DNA of 64,000 nt, taken from Aquabacterium humicola. GTDB lineage: Bacteria > Pseudomonadota > Gammaproteobacteria > Burkholderiales > Burkholderiaceae_C. This document shows, one piece after another, positions 16,531 through 25,877 of this stretch. Under the pieces are notes generated by a model. It saw nothing but the letters and a program-made list of their open reading frames with translations. It was not told the DNA's origin and did not search any database. The stretch is from NCBI RefSeq assembly GCF_030167915.1, contig NZ_JARGNB010000006.1:1-64000 (forward strand), in the 5' to 3' direction. Position 1 is the stretch's first letter; each line of letters starts with the position of its first letter. Made by a program: the position numbers and the translations under genes.

Positions 16531-16918
16531 GAAGAAGCCGGGCGGGAAGCCCGGCTGGGTAAGTGAATGCTAACGGCCGATCTTTTTTCCGAGTGAAGTC
16601 GATGGGAATGAAAAAGCTCCACAAACCGGCACTTTGACCGCTGGCCGACAGTGGATGTGTAAACGACCGGCGCGCTTGGTCGCGCCCGCAGGTGTTGCCG
16701 GTGGGGCCGCCGAGATTTCGAAAGTTACGCACCGATCGGCGCCTTTGAAATCAGGTTTCCGACGGGCACGCGACAAAGAAAATCATCCGCGCGACCCCCG
16801 TTCCTACAGTCGCCGCCGAACAGTGGCCACCGACGTGGCGCTGTCCGCAGGCACCGGGCGCGGGACGAGTGCAGTCCCGGTCCGAGATTCGACGACAACG
16901 ATGGTGGGGCGACAAACG
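16531..16918. other. 388-bp divergent intergenic region with a hairpin
   Basis: This holds the 5' regions of the L,D-transpeptidase gene (minus) and the TonB receptor gene (plus). A 7-bp stem with a GGGAA loop lies at 16537-16555. A weak sigma-70-like pair on the plus strand is TTGACC at 16634 and TGTAAA at 16658, 18 bp apart. A search by eye for a Fur-box-like palindrome found nothing convincing. Long open frames crossing it lack family similarity. Confidence 0.6.
16537..16555 (-). terminator. Terminator-like hairpin upstream of the L,D-transpeptidase
   Basis: Perfect GCCGGGC / GCCCGGC arms around a five-base loop. Read on the minus strand the stem is followed by CTTCTTCTTGG, a pyrimidine-rich tail. 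It lies 6 bp before the annotated start of the L,D-transpeptidase, so it could attenuate transcription or hide the ribosome site if the longer start is used. Confidence 0.45.
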
Positions 16919-19486
16919 ATGAACCAACGGACGACCATGCCGAGCCGCACGCTGCTCGCGACCGCGGCACTGGCCGCCTTGCTCGCAGCGCAGCGGGCGC
17001 ATGCCACGGACCAGCCGGCGGCACCGGCGCAGCCGGCGAAAGCCGCCGACAAGGCGACGGACAAGGCCGCCGAAGACACGGCGGCCAAGGACGTCAACCA
17101 GATCATCGTCACCGGCACCGCGCGCCGCGAAGGCCTGCGCAAGCTGGAGGCCAGCTTCTCGATCACCACCGCCGACGAGGAGCAGATCAAGCAGGCCGCG
17201 CCGTCGTCGACCGCCGACCTGCTGAAGATCGTGCCCGGCGTGTTCGTCGAGAGCACCGGCGGCCAGTCCGGCGCCAACATGCGCGTGCGCGGCTTCCCGA
17301 CGCCGGGCGACGGCCCGTACTCCACGTTCCAGCTGAACGGCTCGCCGCTGTTCGGCCAGCCGACGCTGTCGTTCTTCGAACATTCGCAGCTGTTCCGGCT
17401 CGACGACACGATCGAGCGCGTCGAGGTGCTGCGCGGCGGCCCGAGCCCGATCTTCGGCAGCGGCCAGCCCGGCATCACGGTGAACTTCATCCAGAAGAAG
17501 GGTGGCGACGTGCCCGAGGGCGGGCTGCGCCTGACCACCGGCACCGGGAACCTGCGGCGGATCGACGGCATCTTCAGCGCGCCGCTGGGCGACAAGTGGA
17601 CGGCGATGGTCGGCGGCTTCTACCGCTCGTCGGCCGGCATCCGCGACACCGAGTTCCCGGCTGACCGCGGCGGGCAGTTCAGCGCGCTGTTCACGCGCAA
17701 GCTCGACGACGGCGCCTTCAGCGTCTATGCCCGCACGCTGAACGACAAGAACGCGTTCTACACCGCGATCCCCGTCGTCGGCAGCGCGGACGGCAAGAGC
17801 GTCTCGAGCTTTCCCGGCTTCGACGCGCTGACCGACTACTACTACGGCAACGAGTTGCGCCACGTGACGCTGGAAGGCGGCCGCGCCACCGGCCGGCTGC
17901 GTGCCGACGGCACGCCCGCGATCCAGCGCGAGACCGTCACGCGCGACTTTGCCGACGGCCGCGGCGCGAAGGTCCACACCTTCGGCGCGACGCTGGACAC
18001 CAAGCTCGGCGGCTGGGCGCTGTCGAACAAGCTCGGGTACACGTCCGGCAGCGTGCCGACCTACGCGTTGTTCTCGGGCGCGAATCCGCAGACGCTGGGT
18101 TCGTACATCGCCTCGCAGGTGACGGCGGCCAACGCCGATGCGCGCGTGCGCGGCGCGGCCGGCAGCGCGGCCACCGGCGGCACGGCGCGCTTCGTCAACG
18201 GCGGCCAGGCCCTCACCGACCCGAACCGGCCCGTCGTCGTCAACGGGATGTGGATCGTCGACAAGGACATGCAGTCCTTCACCAACGAGACGCGCCTGTC
18301 GCGCGACATCGGCGGCGGCCACAACCTGACGTTCGGCCTGTACCTCGCCGACTACTCGTCGCACGACCGCTGGATGCTGGGCCAGGCGCAGCTGATGACG
18401 ATGGAGCCGCACGCGCGGCCGATCGACGTCACGCTGGACAACGGCGTGCGCGCGTCCGGCCGCGGCTTCGTCACGCCGCCGTTCTCGTTCAACCTCGACG
18501 GCAGCTACAACGGCACCAACACCGCGATCTACGTCGCCGACGAGTGGAAGGTGAACAACGCGCTGACGCTCGATGCCGGCGTGCGCTTCGAGCAGCAGCG
18601 CATGTCCGGCACCATCGCCAACGTGTCCTCGGGCGACCTCGACGGCGACCCGCTGACCCTGCACGACAACAACCTGTCGTACTACAACGGCACCACCAGC
18701 CAACTGGCACCCGGCGGCACCAGCCGCCTGCGCGAGACCTCGGTGACGCTGGGCGCGAACTACAACTTCAGCCGCAGCTTCAGCGTCTTCGGCCGCGTGA
18801 ACCAGGGCCACCGCCTGCCGGACTTCGACGTGCTGCGCGGCCGCGGCAATGCCGACACCACCTCGCCGGTGGAGGACATCGCGCAGATCGAGATCGGCCT
18901 GAAGACCGCGACGCCGCTGTACACCGCCTTCCTCACCGCGTACCACAACCGGCTGAAGAACTCGCAGTCGCAGCAGTTCACCAACGCCGGCAATACCGTC
19001 GAGCGCGGCGGCTCGGAAGCCACCGGCATCGAGTTCGAGGCGTCGCTGCGGCCGCTGCGCGGGCTGACGCTGGAGCTGGTGGGCAACCTGCAGAAGGCGA
19101 AGTTCACCGACTTCGGCGCGCAGACCGGCAACACCGTGCCGCGCCAGCCGAAGGTGCAGTTCCGCTTCACGCCGAGCTACAAGCTGCCGGCCACGGAGCT
19201 GGGCTCGTTCCGGGTCTTCGGCACGATGACCTATGTCGGCGAGCGCTTCGCGGCCAACAACAACGTGCTGAAGCTGCCGTCGTACAAGACGCTCGATGCC
19301 GGCCTCGTCGCGCAGCTGAACAACGGCATCGAAGTGCGCTTCACCGGCACCAACCTGACCAACGAGGTCGGCCTGACCGAAGGCAACTTCCGCGCGCCCG
19401 GTGCCACTGCCGACGAGAACGGCGTGTTCCTCGCGCGGCCGCTGTTCGGCCGGGCCTTCGAGCTGTCGGTGGGCTTCGCGTTCTGA
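16919..19486 (+). CDS. TonB-dependent siderophore receptor
   Basis: An 855-residue outer-membrane receptor. The ATG at 16919 gives a signal peptide ending near AQRAHAT; ATG 16937 is an alternative. After an Ala/Lys-rich linker comes a TonB-box-like segment (NQIIVTGTA), then the plug domain with STADLLKIVPGVFVES and the conserved MRVRGF. The remaining 650 residues form a beta-barrel of amphipathic strands ending in an aromatic residue (VGFAF), the outer-membrane insertion signal. Substrate cannot be read from sequence; iron-siderophore is the usual one. It is convergent, 16 bp apart, with an esterase that could release iron from an ester-type siderophore. Confidence 0.9.
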   Translation: MNQRTTMPSRTLLATAALAALLAAQRAHATDQPAAPAQPAKAADKATDKAAEDTAAKDVNQIIVTGTARREGLRKLEASFSITTADEEQIKQAAPSSTADLLKIVPGVFVESTGGQSGANMRVRGFPTPGDGPYSTFQLNGSPLFGQPTLSFFEHSQLFRLDDTIERVEVLRGGPSPIFGSGQPGITVNFIQKKGGDVPEGGLRLTTGTGNLRRIDGIFSAPLGDKWTAMVGGFYRSSAGIRDTEFPADRGGQFSALFTRKLDDGAFSVYARTLNDKNAFYTAIPVVGSADGKSVSSFPGFDALTDYYYGNELRHVTLEGGRATGRLRADGTPAIQRETVTRDFADGRGAKVHTFGATLDTKLGGWALSNKLGYTSGSVPTYALFSGANPQTLGSYIASQVTAANADARVRGAAGSAATGGTARFVNGGQALTDPNRPVVVNGMWIVDKDMQSFTNETRLSRDIGGGHNLTFGLYLADYSSHDRWMLGQAQLMTMEPHARPIDVTLDNGVRASGRGFVTPPFSFNLDGSYNGTNTAIYVADEWKVNNALTLDAGVRFEQQRMSGTIANVSSGDLDGDPLTLHDNNLSYYNGTTSQLAPGGTSRLRETSVTLGANYNFSRSFSVFGRVNQGHRLPDFDVLRGRGNADTTSPVEDIAQIEIGLKTATPLYTAFLTAYHNRLKNSQSQQFTNAGNTVERGGSEATGIEFEASLRPLRGLTLELVGNLQKAKFTDFGAQTGNTVPRQPKVQFRFTPSYKLPATELGSFRVFGTMTYVGERFAANNNVLKLPSYKTLDAGLVAQLNNGIEVRFTGTNLTNEVGLTEGNFRAPGATADENGVFLARPLFGRAFELSVGFAF

Positions 19487-19502
19487 GGCCCGGCGCGGCG
19501 AA

Positions 19503-20549
19503 TCAACGTCCGCCGCGCGCGAAGAATTCGCCCACCCGCATCAGCAGCCGCGCGCTCTGGCCGCTGAACGTGTGCCAGTCATGCGCGCCGGGGATCTCGT
19601 CGTAGACGAAGGTCCGGCCCGCGGCCTTCAGGCGCGCGGCCAGCGCGCGGTTGCCGGTGATCAGCTCGTCGCCGGTGCCGCAGACGAGGTCCAGCTCGAT
19701 CGGCGGCACGGGCCGCAGCGGTAGCGCGGCCAGCAGCTCCGGCGGGTACCAGCCGGCCAGCCCGTATGCCAGCCCGAAGTGCCGCGGATGGCGGTGCGCC
19801 AGCGCCACCGCGCCGCGGCCGCCCATCGACATGCCGGCCACCGCCACCTTCTCGCGCGACTGCGCGAAGCCGTAGCGCTTCTGCACCTGCGGCAGCAGTT
19901 CCTGCATCAGGTGCCGTTCGCTGCGGCCGTCGTAGGGCACCGCATCGCTCGACGGCATCACGATGCCGAAGGGCCGCGCGAGGCGGCCGCGTGCGAGCAG
20001 GCTGTCCATGAAGCGGTCGACCTGGCCGGTGCGCAGCCACTGGTCGGCATCCATGCCGGCGCCGTGCAGCAGCAGCAGCAGCGGCGTGGGCTGCGTCGGC
20101 GGCTGCGCCAGGCCGGGTGGCAGGTAGACGTGCACCAGGCGTTCGCCGCGCCACGCGCGCGAGGGCAGGCGCAGCGTCTCGACGCGCCCGCGCGGCGCGC
20201 CGGCCGGCACCTGCCAGTCGCCGTCGCCGACCCAGATGAACGAGTGCTGGCCGCCCAGGCCGTCGCTGTCGCGCTGCGGATTCGCCGGGTCGGCGATCCA
20301 GCGGCCGTCAACGACGAACTTGTAGACCCACTGGCCGGGCTCGAGCGCGATGCGCAGCCGCCAGCGGCCGTCGGCCTCGCGCTGCAGCGCCCGCTTGCCG
20401 GCATCCCACGCCGTCATGTCGCCGGCCAGGAAGACCGCGCGCGCGTCCGGCGCGTCGAGCTCGAAGATCCATGGCGCGGCGGTGGCGGCGCGCGTGGTCG
20501 GTGCGATGGCGCAGAGGCCGGCGAAGGCGAGCAGCGGGCGTCGTTGCAT
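19503..20549 (-). CDS. Enterochelin-esterase-like alpha/beta hydrolase with N-terminal E-set/CBM48-like domain
   Basis: The ATG at 20549 gives 348 residues with an N-terminal signal (about 1-24). Residues 25-115 form an isoamylase/CBM48-like beta domain (VFLAGDMTAWD, WVYKFVVDGRW). The hydrolase half has an oxyanion region LLLLLHGAGMD, the nucleophile elbow GMSMGG near residue 240, an acidic residue in CGTGDELITGN and the histidine in PGAHDWHTF. This domain order matches the Fes/esterase-D group. The neighbouring TonB receptor makes a ferric-siderophore esterase role attractive, but carbohydrate-ester hydrolysis is also possible. Confidence 0.82.
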   Translation of the reverse strand: MQRRPLLAFAGLCAIAPTTRAATAAPWIFELDAPDARAVFLAGDMTAWDAGKRALQREADGRWRLRIALEPGQWVYKFVVDGRWIADPANPQRDSDGLGGQHSFIWVGDGDWQVPAGAPRGRVETLRLPSRAWRGERLVHVYLPPGLAQPPTQPTPLLLLLHGAGMDADQWLRTGQVDRFMDSLLARGRLARPFGIVMPSSDAVPYDGRSERHLMQELLPQVQKRYGFAQSREKVAVAGMSMGGRGAVALAHRHPRHFGLAYGLAGWYPPELLAALPLRPVPPIELDLVCGTGDELITGNRALAARLKAAGRTFVYDEIPGAHDWHTFSGQSARLLMRVGEFFARGGR

Positions 20550-20648
20550 GGCAGGTCGTGGGGAGCGGCACGCGGCGGCCGAAGCGGCGAGTGTCGCGCG
20601 GCGCGCGGCCCGGATAATCGGACGCACCGCCCCTGCGACCCTCCTCGC

Positions 20649-21779
20649 GTGACTGCCCCCGACCGCCTGCGCACCCTCGTTCTCGGCGGTTATGGCCACT
20701 TCGGCGCGCGCATCGCCCGCGCACTGGCGCAGGACCCGGCGATGGCGCTGATCGTCGGCGGCCGCGATGCGGCACGCGCGCAAGCCGCGGCGACACCGCT
20801 CGGCGCCGAGGCGCTGGCGGTCGATGCGCTGGCCGCTGACTTCGCGCAGCAGCTGCAGCGCGCGCGCATCGGCCTCGTGATCCACACCGCGGGCCCGTTC
20901 CAGGCACAGGACTTCCGCGTCGCGCGCGCCGCGGCCGACGCAGGCGCGCACTACATCGACCTCGCCGACGGCCGGCGCTTCGTCTGCGACTTCGCCGGCG
21001 CGCTCGACGCGCGCTTCCGTGCGGCCGGCAGGACGGCGGTCAGCGGCGCCAGCACGGTCCCGGGCCTGTCGACCGCGGTGATCGACGCGCTGACGGCGGG
21101 CTGGCAGCGCATCGACAGCATCCACACCTGCATCGCCCCGGCGCAGACCGCGCCGCGCGGCCTGGCGACGCTGGAAGCGGTGCTCGGCTACTGCGGCGCG
21201 CCGGTGCGGGTGTGGCGCGACGGCCGCTGGGTCGACGCACCGGGCTGGGCCCATCCGGTGGCCGTGCACTTCGCACGTTTGCAGCCACGGCTGGGCGCGC
21301 TGTGCGACATCCCCGACCTCGAGCTGCTGCCCGCGCGCCATCCCGGCGTGCGCACGGTGGAGTTCCGCGCCGCGCTGGAACTGCGCATCACGCAGCGCGG
21401 CTTCGCGCTGCTGGCCGCGCTGCGTCGCGCCGGCCTCGTGCGCCGGCCCGAGCGCCTGGCGCGGCTCGCGCAGCGCGCCGCCGACGCGCTCAACCCCTTC
21501 GGCAGCGGCACCGGCGGCATGGTGCTGCGTGTGCGCGGCATCGATGCCGATGGCCGGGCAGCGGCACGCAGCTGGCACGTCACCGCGCCCGACGACCACG
21601 GTCCCGAGATCCCGTGCATGGCCGCGATCCTGCTCGCACGCCGGCTCGCGCGCGGCGACGCGGCGCTGCCGGTCGGCGCGATGCCGTGCGCCGGGCTGCT
21701 GGCGCTGGACGAGTTCGCGCCCGAGTTCGCGCGCTGGGGCATGGCGACCGACGTGCTCGACGATCAAGCCGACGCATGA
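20649..21779 (+). CDS. Saccharopine-dehydrogenase-like NAD(P)-binding protein
   Basis: A 376-residue protein starting at GTG 20649, the start that directly precedes the nucleotide-binding strand (LRTLVLGGYGHFGARIARAL, a G-x-G-x-x-G Rossmann motif). Further N-terminal features are VIHTAGPFQ and AGAHYIDLADG, typical of saccharopine-reductase-like proteins of unknown substrate. The C-terminal 250 residues are less conserved. It overlaps the next gene by ATGA, suggesting one transcript with the DUF2269-like membrane protein. Confidence 0.8.
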   Translation: MTAPDRLRTLVLGGYGHFGARIARALAQDPAMALIVGGRDAARAQAAATPLGAEALAVDALAADFAQQLQRARIGLVIHTAGPFQAQDFRVARAAADAGAHYIDLADGRRFVCDFAGALDARFRAAGRTAVSGASTVPGLSTAVIDALTAGWQRIDSIHTCIAPAQTAPRGLATLEAVLGYCGAPVRVWRDGRWVDAPGWAHPVAVHFARLQPRLGALCDIPDLELLPARHPGVRTVEFRAALELRITQRGFALLAALRRAGLVRRPERLARLAQRAADALNPFGSGTGGMVLRVRGIDADGRAAARSWHVTAPDDHGPEIPCMAAILLARRLARGDAALPVGAMPCAGLLALDEFAPEFARWGMATDVLDDQADA

Positions 21780-22243
21780 GCTTCTACCTCGCTCTGAAGT
21801 GGCTGCACATCGTCTCGGCACTGCTGATGGTCGGCACCGGCTTCGGCACCGCGTTCTATTTCTTCTTCGCCAATCGCAGCGGCAACCTGCAGGCGCAGGC
21901 GGTGGTCGCGCGGCTGGTGGTGCGCGCCGATGCGTGGTTCACCGTGCCGACGGTGCTGCTGCAGCCGGCGACGGGCCTGGCGATGGCGCACCTCGCCGGC
22001 TGGCCGCTGGCGACGCCGTGGCTCGCGTGGTCGATCGGGCTCTACCTGTTCGCGGGCGCCTGCTGGCTGCCGGTGCTGTGGCTGCAGTGGCGCATGGCGG
22101 CGCTGGCGCGCGATGCCGCGGCCGCCGTCACGCCGCTGCCCGACGTCTACTGGCGCCATGCGCGCCTGTGGGAGCGGCTCGGCTACCCGGCGTTCGTCGC
22201 GATGCTCGTGGTGCTGGGGCTGATGGTCTTCAAGCCCGCTTGA
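21776..22243 (+). CDS. DUF2269-like integral membrane protein
   Basis: A 155-residue protein with four predicted membrane segments and the family's N-terminal pattern (YLALKWLHIVSALLMVGTG). Function is unknown. Its ATG overlaps the stop of the dehydrogenase-like gene. Its last 14 bases overlap the 3' end of the convergent DMT exporter gene. Confidence 0.85.
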   Translation: MSFYLALKWLHIVSALLMVGTGFGTAFYFFFANRSGNLQAQAVVARLVVRADAWFTVPTVLLQPATGLAMAHLAGWPLATPWLAWSIGLYLFAGACWLPVLWLQWRMAALARDAAAAVTPLPDVYWRHARLWERLGYPAFVAMLVVLGLMVFKPA

Positions 22244-23138
22244 CCTTGCTGGCGGCGGCCGCGCGCTTCGTGCCGTCGGCCAGGCCCACGGCCAGCGCCG
22301 TGCCCACCAGGATCACCGCGGCGCCGAGCAGCACGTGCTCGTCGAGCCGCTCGCCGAGGAACAGCGCGCCGTAGGCGACGCCGAACACCGGCACCAGGAA
22401 GGTCACGGTCAGCGCACGCTGCGGGCCGGCGCGCTCGATGATGCGGAAGTACAGCACGTAGGCCAGCGCGGTGCACAGGGCGGCGAGCGCGGTCACCGCC
22501 AGCCAGGCCTTCAGGCCCGGTGCGCCGGCGCCCGTCAGCGGCGGCATCAGGAAGGCGGCCGGGATCGCGAGGCCGATCGTCGCGCCGAGCTGGCTGCCCG
22601 CCGCGGTGGCCAGCGGCGGCACGCCGGGCAGCCAGCGCTTCGTGAAGCTGGCCGAGAGGCCGTAGCACAGCGTCGCCGCCAGCACCGCGAGCACCGCCCA
22701 GGCGGCCGCGCCGGGCCCGGCGGCCACCTTGTCCCAGCTGATGAGCGCCACGCCCGCGACGCCGATCGCCAGCCCCGCCGCGCGCGGCGCCGGCAGCTTC
22801 TCGTGCAGCCAGAGCGCCGCGACCAGCGCGCCCCAGATCGGCGCCGTGGCGTTGAGGATCGCGGTCAGCCCGGTCGGGATCGACAGCACCGCGAACGAGA
22901 ACAGCGCGAAAGGCAGGCCGCTGTTGAGCAGGCCGATGGACAGGGCCGGCCGCCAGTGGCGGCGCAGCACGTGCAGCTCGCGCCGCAGCGCCAGCAGCGC
23001 CAGCAGCATCGCCGCGGCCAGCGCGACGCGCAGGAACGCGGTGCCCATCGCGCCGAATTCCAGCGCGCCCAGGCGCATCAGCAGGAAGGAGCCGCCCCAC
23101 AGCGCGGACAGAAGAATCAGATCGGCAATCCAGGGCAT
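22230..23138 (-). CDS. DMT-superfamily (EamA) transporter
   Basis: A 302-residue inner-membrane protein of ten segments formed by two EamA repeats (LLSALWGGSFLLMRLG in the first; LCYGLSASFTKRW opening the second). Such proteins usually export amino acids or other metabolites. The gene is divergent from a LysR regulator with a 109-bp gap, an arrangement typical of an exporter and its inducer-sensing regulator. Confidence 0.88.
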   Translation of the reverse strand: MPWIADLILLSALWGGSFLLMRLGALEFGAMGTAFLRVALAAAMLLALLALRRELHVLRRHWRPALSIGLLNSGLPFALFSFAVLSIPTGLTAILNATAPIWGALVAALWLHEKLPAPRAAGLAIGVAGVALISWDKVAAGPGAAAWAVLAVLAATLCYGLSASFTKRWLPGVPPLATAAGSQLGATIGLAIPAAFLMPPLTGAGAPGLKAWLAVTALAALCTALAYVLYFRIIERAGPQRALTVTFLVPVFGVAYGALFLGERLDEHVLLGAAVILVGTALAVGLADGTKRAAAASKVKRA

Positions 23139-23247
23139 CTTGGGGGCTCCGTCGAGGCCCCGATGCTGTCAAGTCCAGCTTGATCGAACAAGCGATCATT
23201 TCTAGGTTCACCGTTTAGACTGGCTTAACGATGAAGCGCGATCCCGC

Positions 23248-24234
23248 ATGAAGCTGCCGCCGCTGAACGCGCTGCGCATGTTCGATGCCGTCGCGCGCCT
23301 GGGCGGCATCCGCCCGGCCGCCGAGGCGCTGTTCGTCACGCCGGCGGCGGTGACGCAGCAGGTCAAGCTGCTCGAACGTGCGCTCGGCGTCGCGCTGCTG
23401 CAGCGCCAGGGTCGCAACGTGGTGCTCACCGAGGCCGGCCGCCGGCTGCATGCCGGCACGGCCAGGGCGCTGCGCACCATCGCCGAGGCGGCCGACGAGG
23501 TGCGGCCACGCGCGCGCCGCGTTCGCGTGACCACCGTCGCGAGCTTCGCGGTGCGCTGGCTGGTGCCGCGGCTGCAGCGTTTCATGGACCGCTGCCCGGA
23601 TGTCGACGTGCAGGTCGAGGCCGACGGCCGGCTGAACGACCTCGGCGCCGGCGACTGGGACCTGGCGATCCGCGAAGGCCAGGGGCGTTATGCCGGCACC
23701 GAGTCGGCGTTGCTGTTCGCGCTGGACGTGGTGCCGGTGTGCGCGCCGGCCTATGCGAAGCGCCTGTTCGGCGCCAAGGGTGGCACGGCGGGCGCGGCGC
23801 GCGGCTGGACGAAGGCGCGGCTGCTGCACGAGGTCGGCCATCCGTGGTGGCCGGGCTGGCTGGAGCGCGCCGGCGTGACCGGCATCGACACCGGCAGCGG
23901 GCTGCACTTCTCGCACACGGTGATGGTGATCACCGCGGCGCTGGACGGGCAGGGCGTCGCGCTGGTGCCGCCGCCGTACGTCGAGGCCGAGCTCGCCGCG
24001 GGCACGCTGGTGGCGCTGGATGACCGGCCCTACGAAACCGGCGTCGGCCTGCACGTGCTGTGGCCGACCGGGCGTGGCGCGCCGGCCCTGAGCGCCGAAG
24101 CGCTGCAGTTCCGCGACTGGGTGCTGGCCGAAGCCGCCGTCCGGCGAACCGCACGCGGCGCGGCGGCGATTCCGGCCGGCCGCACGAGATCGGCGTCGCC
24201 GAAAGTGCGTCCGGCACCGCGTTCACCTCGGTAA
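23248..24234 (+). CDS. LysR-family transcriptional regulator (GcvA-like)
   Basis: A 328-residue DNA-binding regulator. The winged helix-turn-helix at about 5-65 (PPLNALRMFDAVARLGGIRP, VTPAAVTQQVKLLE) has the GcvA-type N-terminus. The effector-binding domain (about 90-300) begins RVTTVASFAVRWLVPRL. A basic Arg/Pro-rich tail of about 30 residues exceeds the family norm. It probably controls the divergent DMT exporter and its own expression from the shared 109-bp region. Confidence 0.87.
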   Translation: MKLPPLNALRMFDAVARLGGIRPAAEALFVTPAAVTQQVKLLERALGVALLQRQGRNVVLTEAGRRLHAGTARALRTIAEAADEVRPRARRVRVTTVASFAVRWLVPRLQRFMDRCPDVDVQVEADGRLNDLGAGDWDLAIREGQGRYAGTESALLFALDVVPVCAPAYAKRLFGAKGGTAGAARGWTKARLLHEVGHPWWPGWLERAGVTGIDTGSGLHFSHTVMVITAALDGQGVALVPPPYVEAELAAGTLVALDDRPYETGVGLHVLWPTGRGAPALSAEALQFRDWVLAEAAVRRTARGAAAIPAGRTRSASPKVRPAPRSPR

Positions 24235-24358
24235 CTCGGCACCGCGGCGGCTCCGCGGCTGGCGTGCAGCGGGCTGGCACGCGCGCTGCTAACGCCGTTG
24301 GCCGCAGCCCGGACGCCGATCCGGGCGCCGCGCGATTCCACCCACTCAGGAGACCTCG

Positions 24359-25342
24359 ATGCACCGCCGTGTCTTTTCGCTGCAGGCCGCCGCGCTGGCC
24401 GCTTTCGCCACCGTGGCCGCGACACCGTTCGCCCAGGCCCAGTCCTATCCCGACAAGCCGGTGCGCGTGATCGTGCCCTTCGCGCCGGGCGGCACGACCG
24501 ACATCATCGCGCGCGTCGTCGCGCAGCAGATCCAGCCCGCGCTGGGGCAGACCATGGTGGTCGACAACAAGGCCGGCGCCGGCGGCCTGCTGGGCGCCAG
24601 CGAGATCGCGCGCGCCACGCCCGACGGCTACACGCTGGGCATCGCGACGGTGTCGACCACCGCCTCCGTGCCGGCGATCAACCCGAAGACCACCTACAAC
24701 CCGCTGACCGACTTCACCTCGGTGATCAACATCGCCGCGACGCCGAACGTGCTGGCGGTGCACCCGTCCTTCGGCGCCAAGGACTTCAAGTCCTTCATGG
24801 CGACGGTGAAGGCCGCGCCCGGCAAGTACACCTATGCCAGCTCGGGCACCGGCGGCATCGGCCACCTGCAGATGGAGCTGTTCAAGTCGCTCACCAACAC
24901 CTTCGTCACCCACATTCCGTACCGCGGTGCCGGCCCGGCGCTGAACGACGCGGTGGCCGGCCAGGTGCCGATCATCTTCGACAACCTGCCCTCGGCGCTG
25001 CCCTTCATCAAGGACGGGCGGCTGGTCGCGGTGGCGGTGGCCGCGCCGCAGCGCCTGGCCGTGCTGCCCAACGTGCCGACCTTCAAGGAGCTCGGCCTGG
25101 AGCAGGTCAACCGCATGGCCTACTACGGCGTGCACGGCCCGAAGAACCTGCCGAAGGACGTGGTCGCGAAGGTCTCCGCCGCGGTCAAGCAGACGCTGCA
25201 GAACCCCGAGGTGAAGAAGCGCATCGAGGACACCGGCTCGCTCATCGTCGCCGGCACGCCCGAGCAGTTCGCGGCCGAGACGCGCGCGGAGTTCGAGGTG
25301 TACAAACGCGTCGTCGAGCAGCAGAAGCTCAAGCTCGAGTAA
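24359..25342 (+). CDS. Bug-family (TctC-like) periplasmic solute-binding protein
   Basis: A 327-residue binding protein of the Bordetella-uptake-gene family. A signal peptide (about 1-28, ending AQAQSYP) is followed by the hallmark sequences YPDKPVRVIVPFAPGG, DNKAGAGGLLGA, and PYRGAGPALNDAVAGQV. An AGGAGA ribosome site lies at a good distance from the ATG. No tripartite membrane partner is nearby, as is usual for this family in Burkholderiales. Ligands range over carboxylates and aromatic acids; none is indicated here. Confidence 0.92.
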   Translation: MHRRVFSLQAAALAAFATVAATPFAQAQSYPDKPVRVIVPFAPGGTTDIIARVVAQQIQPALGQTMVVDNKAGAGGLLGASEIARATPDGYTLGIATVSTTASVPAINPKTTYNPLTDFTSVINIAATPNVLAVHPSFGAKDFKSFMATVKAAPGKYTYASSGTGGIGHLQMELFKSLTNTFVTHIPYRGAGPALNDAVAGQVPIIFDNLPSALPFIKDGRLVAVAVAAPQRLAVLPNVPTFKELGLEQVNRMAYYGVHGPKNLPKDVVAKVSAAVKQTLQNPEVKKRIEDTGSLIVAGTPEQFAAETRAEFEVYKRVVEQQKLKLE

Positions 25343-25367
25343 CCGCCAACGCCCGCCGGACCCCGCC

Positions 25368-25877
25368 ATGACCGACGCCGCCCTGCCCACGCCCAATCAC
25401 CAGCTGACGATGACCGTGCTGATGACGCCGGACCAGGCCAACTTCGCCGGCAACGTGCACGGCGGCACGATCCTCAAGCTGCTGGACCAGGTGGCCTACG
25501 CCTGCGCCAGCCGCTACGCGGGCCGCTACGTCGTCACGCTGTCGGTGGACCAGGTGATGTTCCGCGAGCCGATCCACGTCGGCGAGCTGGTCACCTTCCT
25601 CGCCAGCGTGAACCACACCGGCACCTCGTCGATGGAGATCGGCATCAAGGTGATGGCCGAGAACATCGCCGGGCGCACCACGCGCCATGCCAACAGCTGC
25701 TTCTTCACGATGGTGGCGGTGGACGATGCGAGGAAGCCGGTGGCGGTGCCGCGCTTCGAGCCGGGCAACGACGACGAGCGCCGGCGTTACGAAGCCGCCA
25801 AGCTGCGCAAGGAGCTGCGCCAGCAGTTCAGCGCGCGGCTGGCGGAGATCAAGGTCGGCACGGCGGGCGGTGCGTGA
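25368..25877 (+). CDS. Hotdog-fold acyl-CoA thioesterase (YciA/BACH-like)
   Basis: A 169-residue enzyme with one hotdog domain. ANFAGNVHGGTILKLLDQVA carries the catalytic Asn/Asp region, followed by VTLSVDQVMFREPIHVGELV and SMEIGIKVMAE. It hydrolyses acyl-CoA to free acid and CoA and acts as an oligomer. It starts 25 bp after the Bug receptor, so the two may be transcribed together. Confidence 0.9.
   Translation: MTDAALPTPNHQLTMTVLMTPDQANFAGNVHGGTILKLLDQVAYACASRYAGRYVVTLSVDQVMFREPIHVGELVTFLASVNHTGTSSMEIGIKVMAENIAGRTTRHANSCFFTMVAVDDARKPVAVPRFEPGNDDERRRYEAAKLRKELRQQFSARLAEIKVGTAGGA

Noticed and set aside
16561-16918. Fur box ahead of the TonB receptor
   Set aside because: No 19-bp A/T-rich palindrome close to the consensus was found by eye; iron regulation stays unproven.
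16751-18946. A 731-codon minus-strand frame opposite the TonB receptor
   Set aside because: It lacks any recognisable motif and the plus strand encodes an intact receptor with plug and barrel.
24241-24257. Terminator after the LysR gene (CCGCGG stem, CGGCT loop)
   Set aside because: Only 6 bp, no T-run, and such GC palindromes are expected by chance in this composition.
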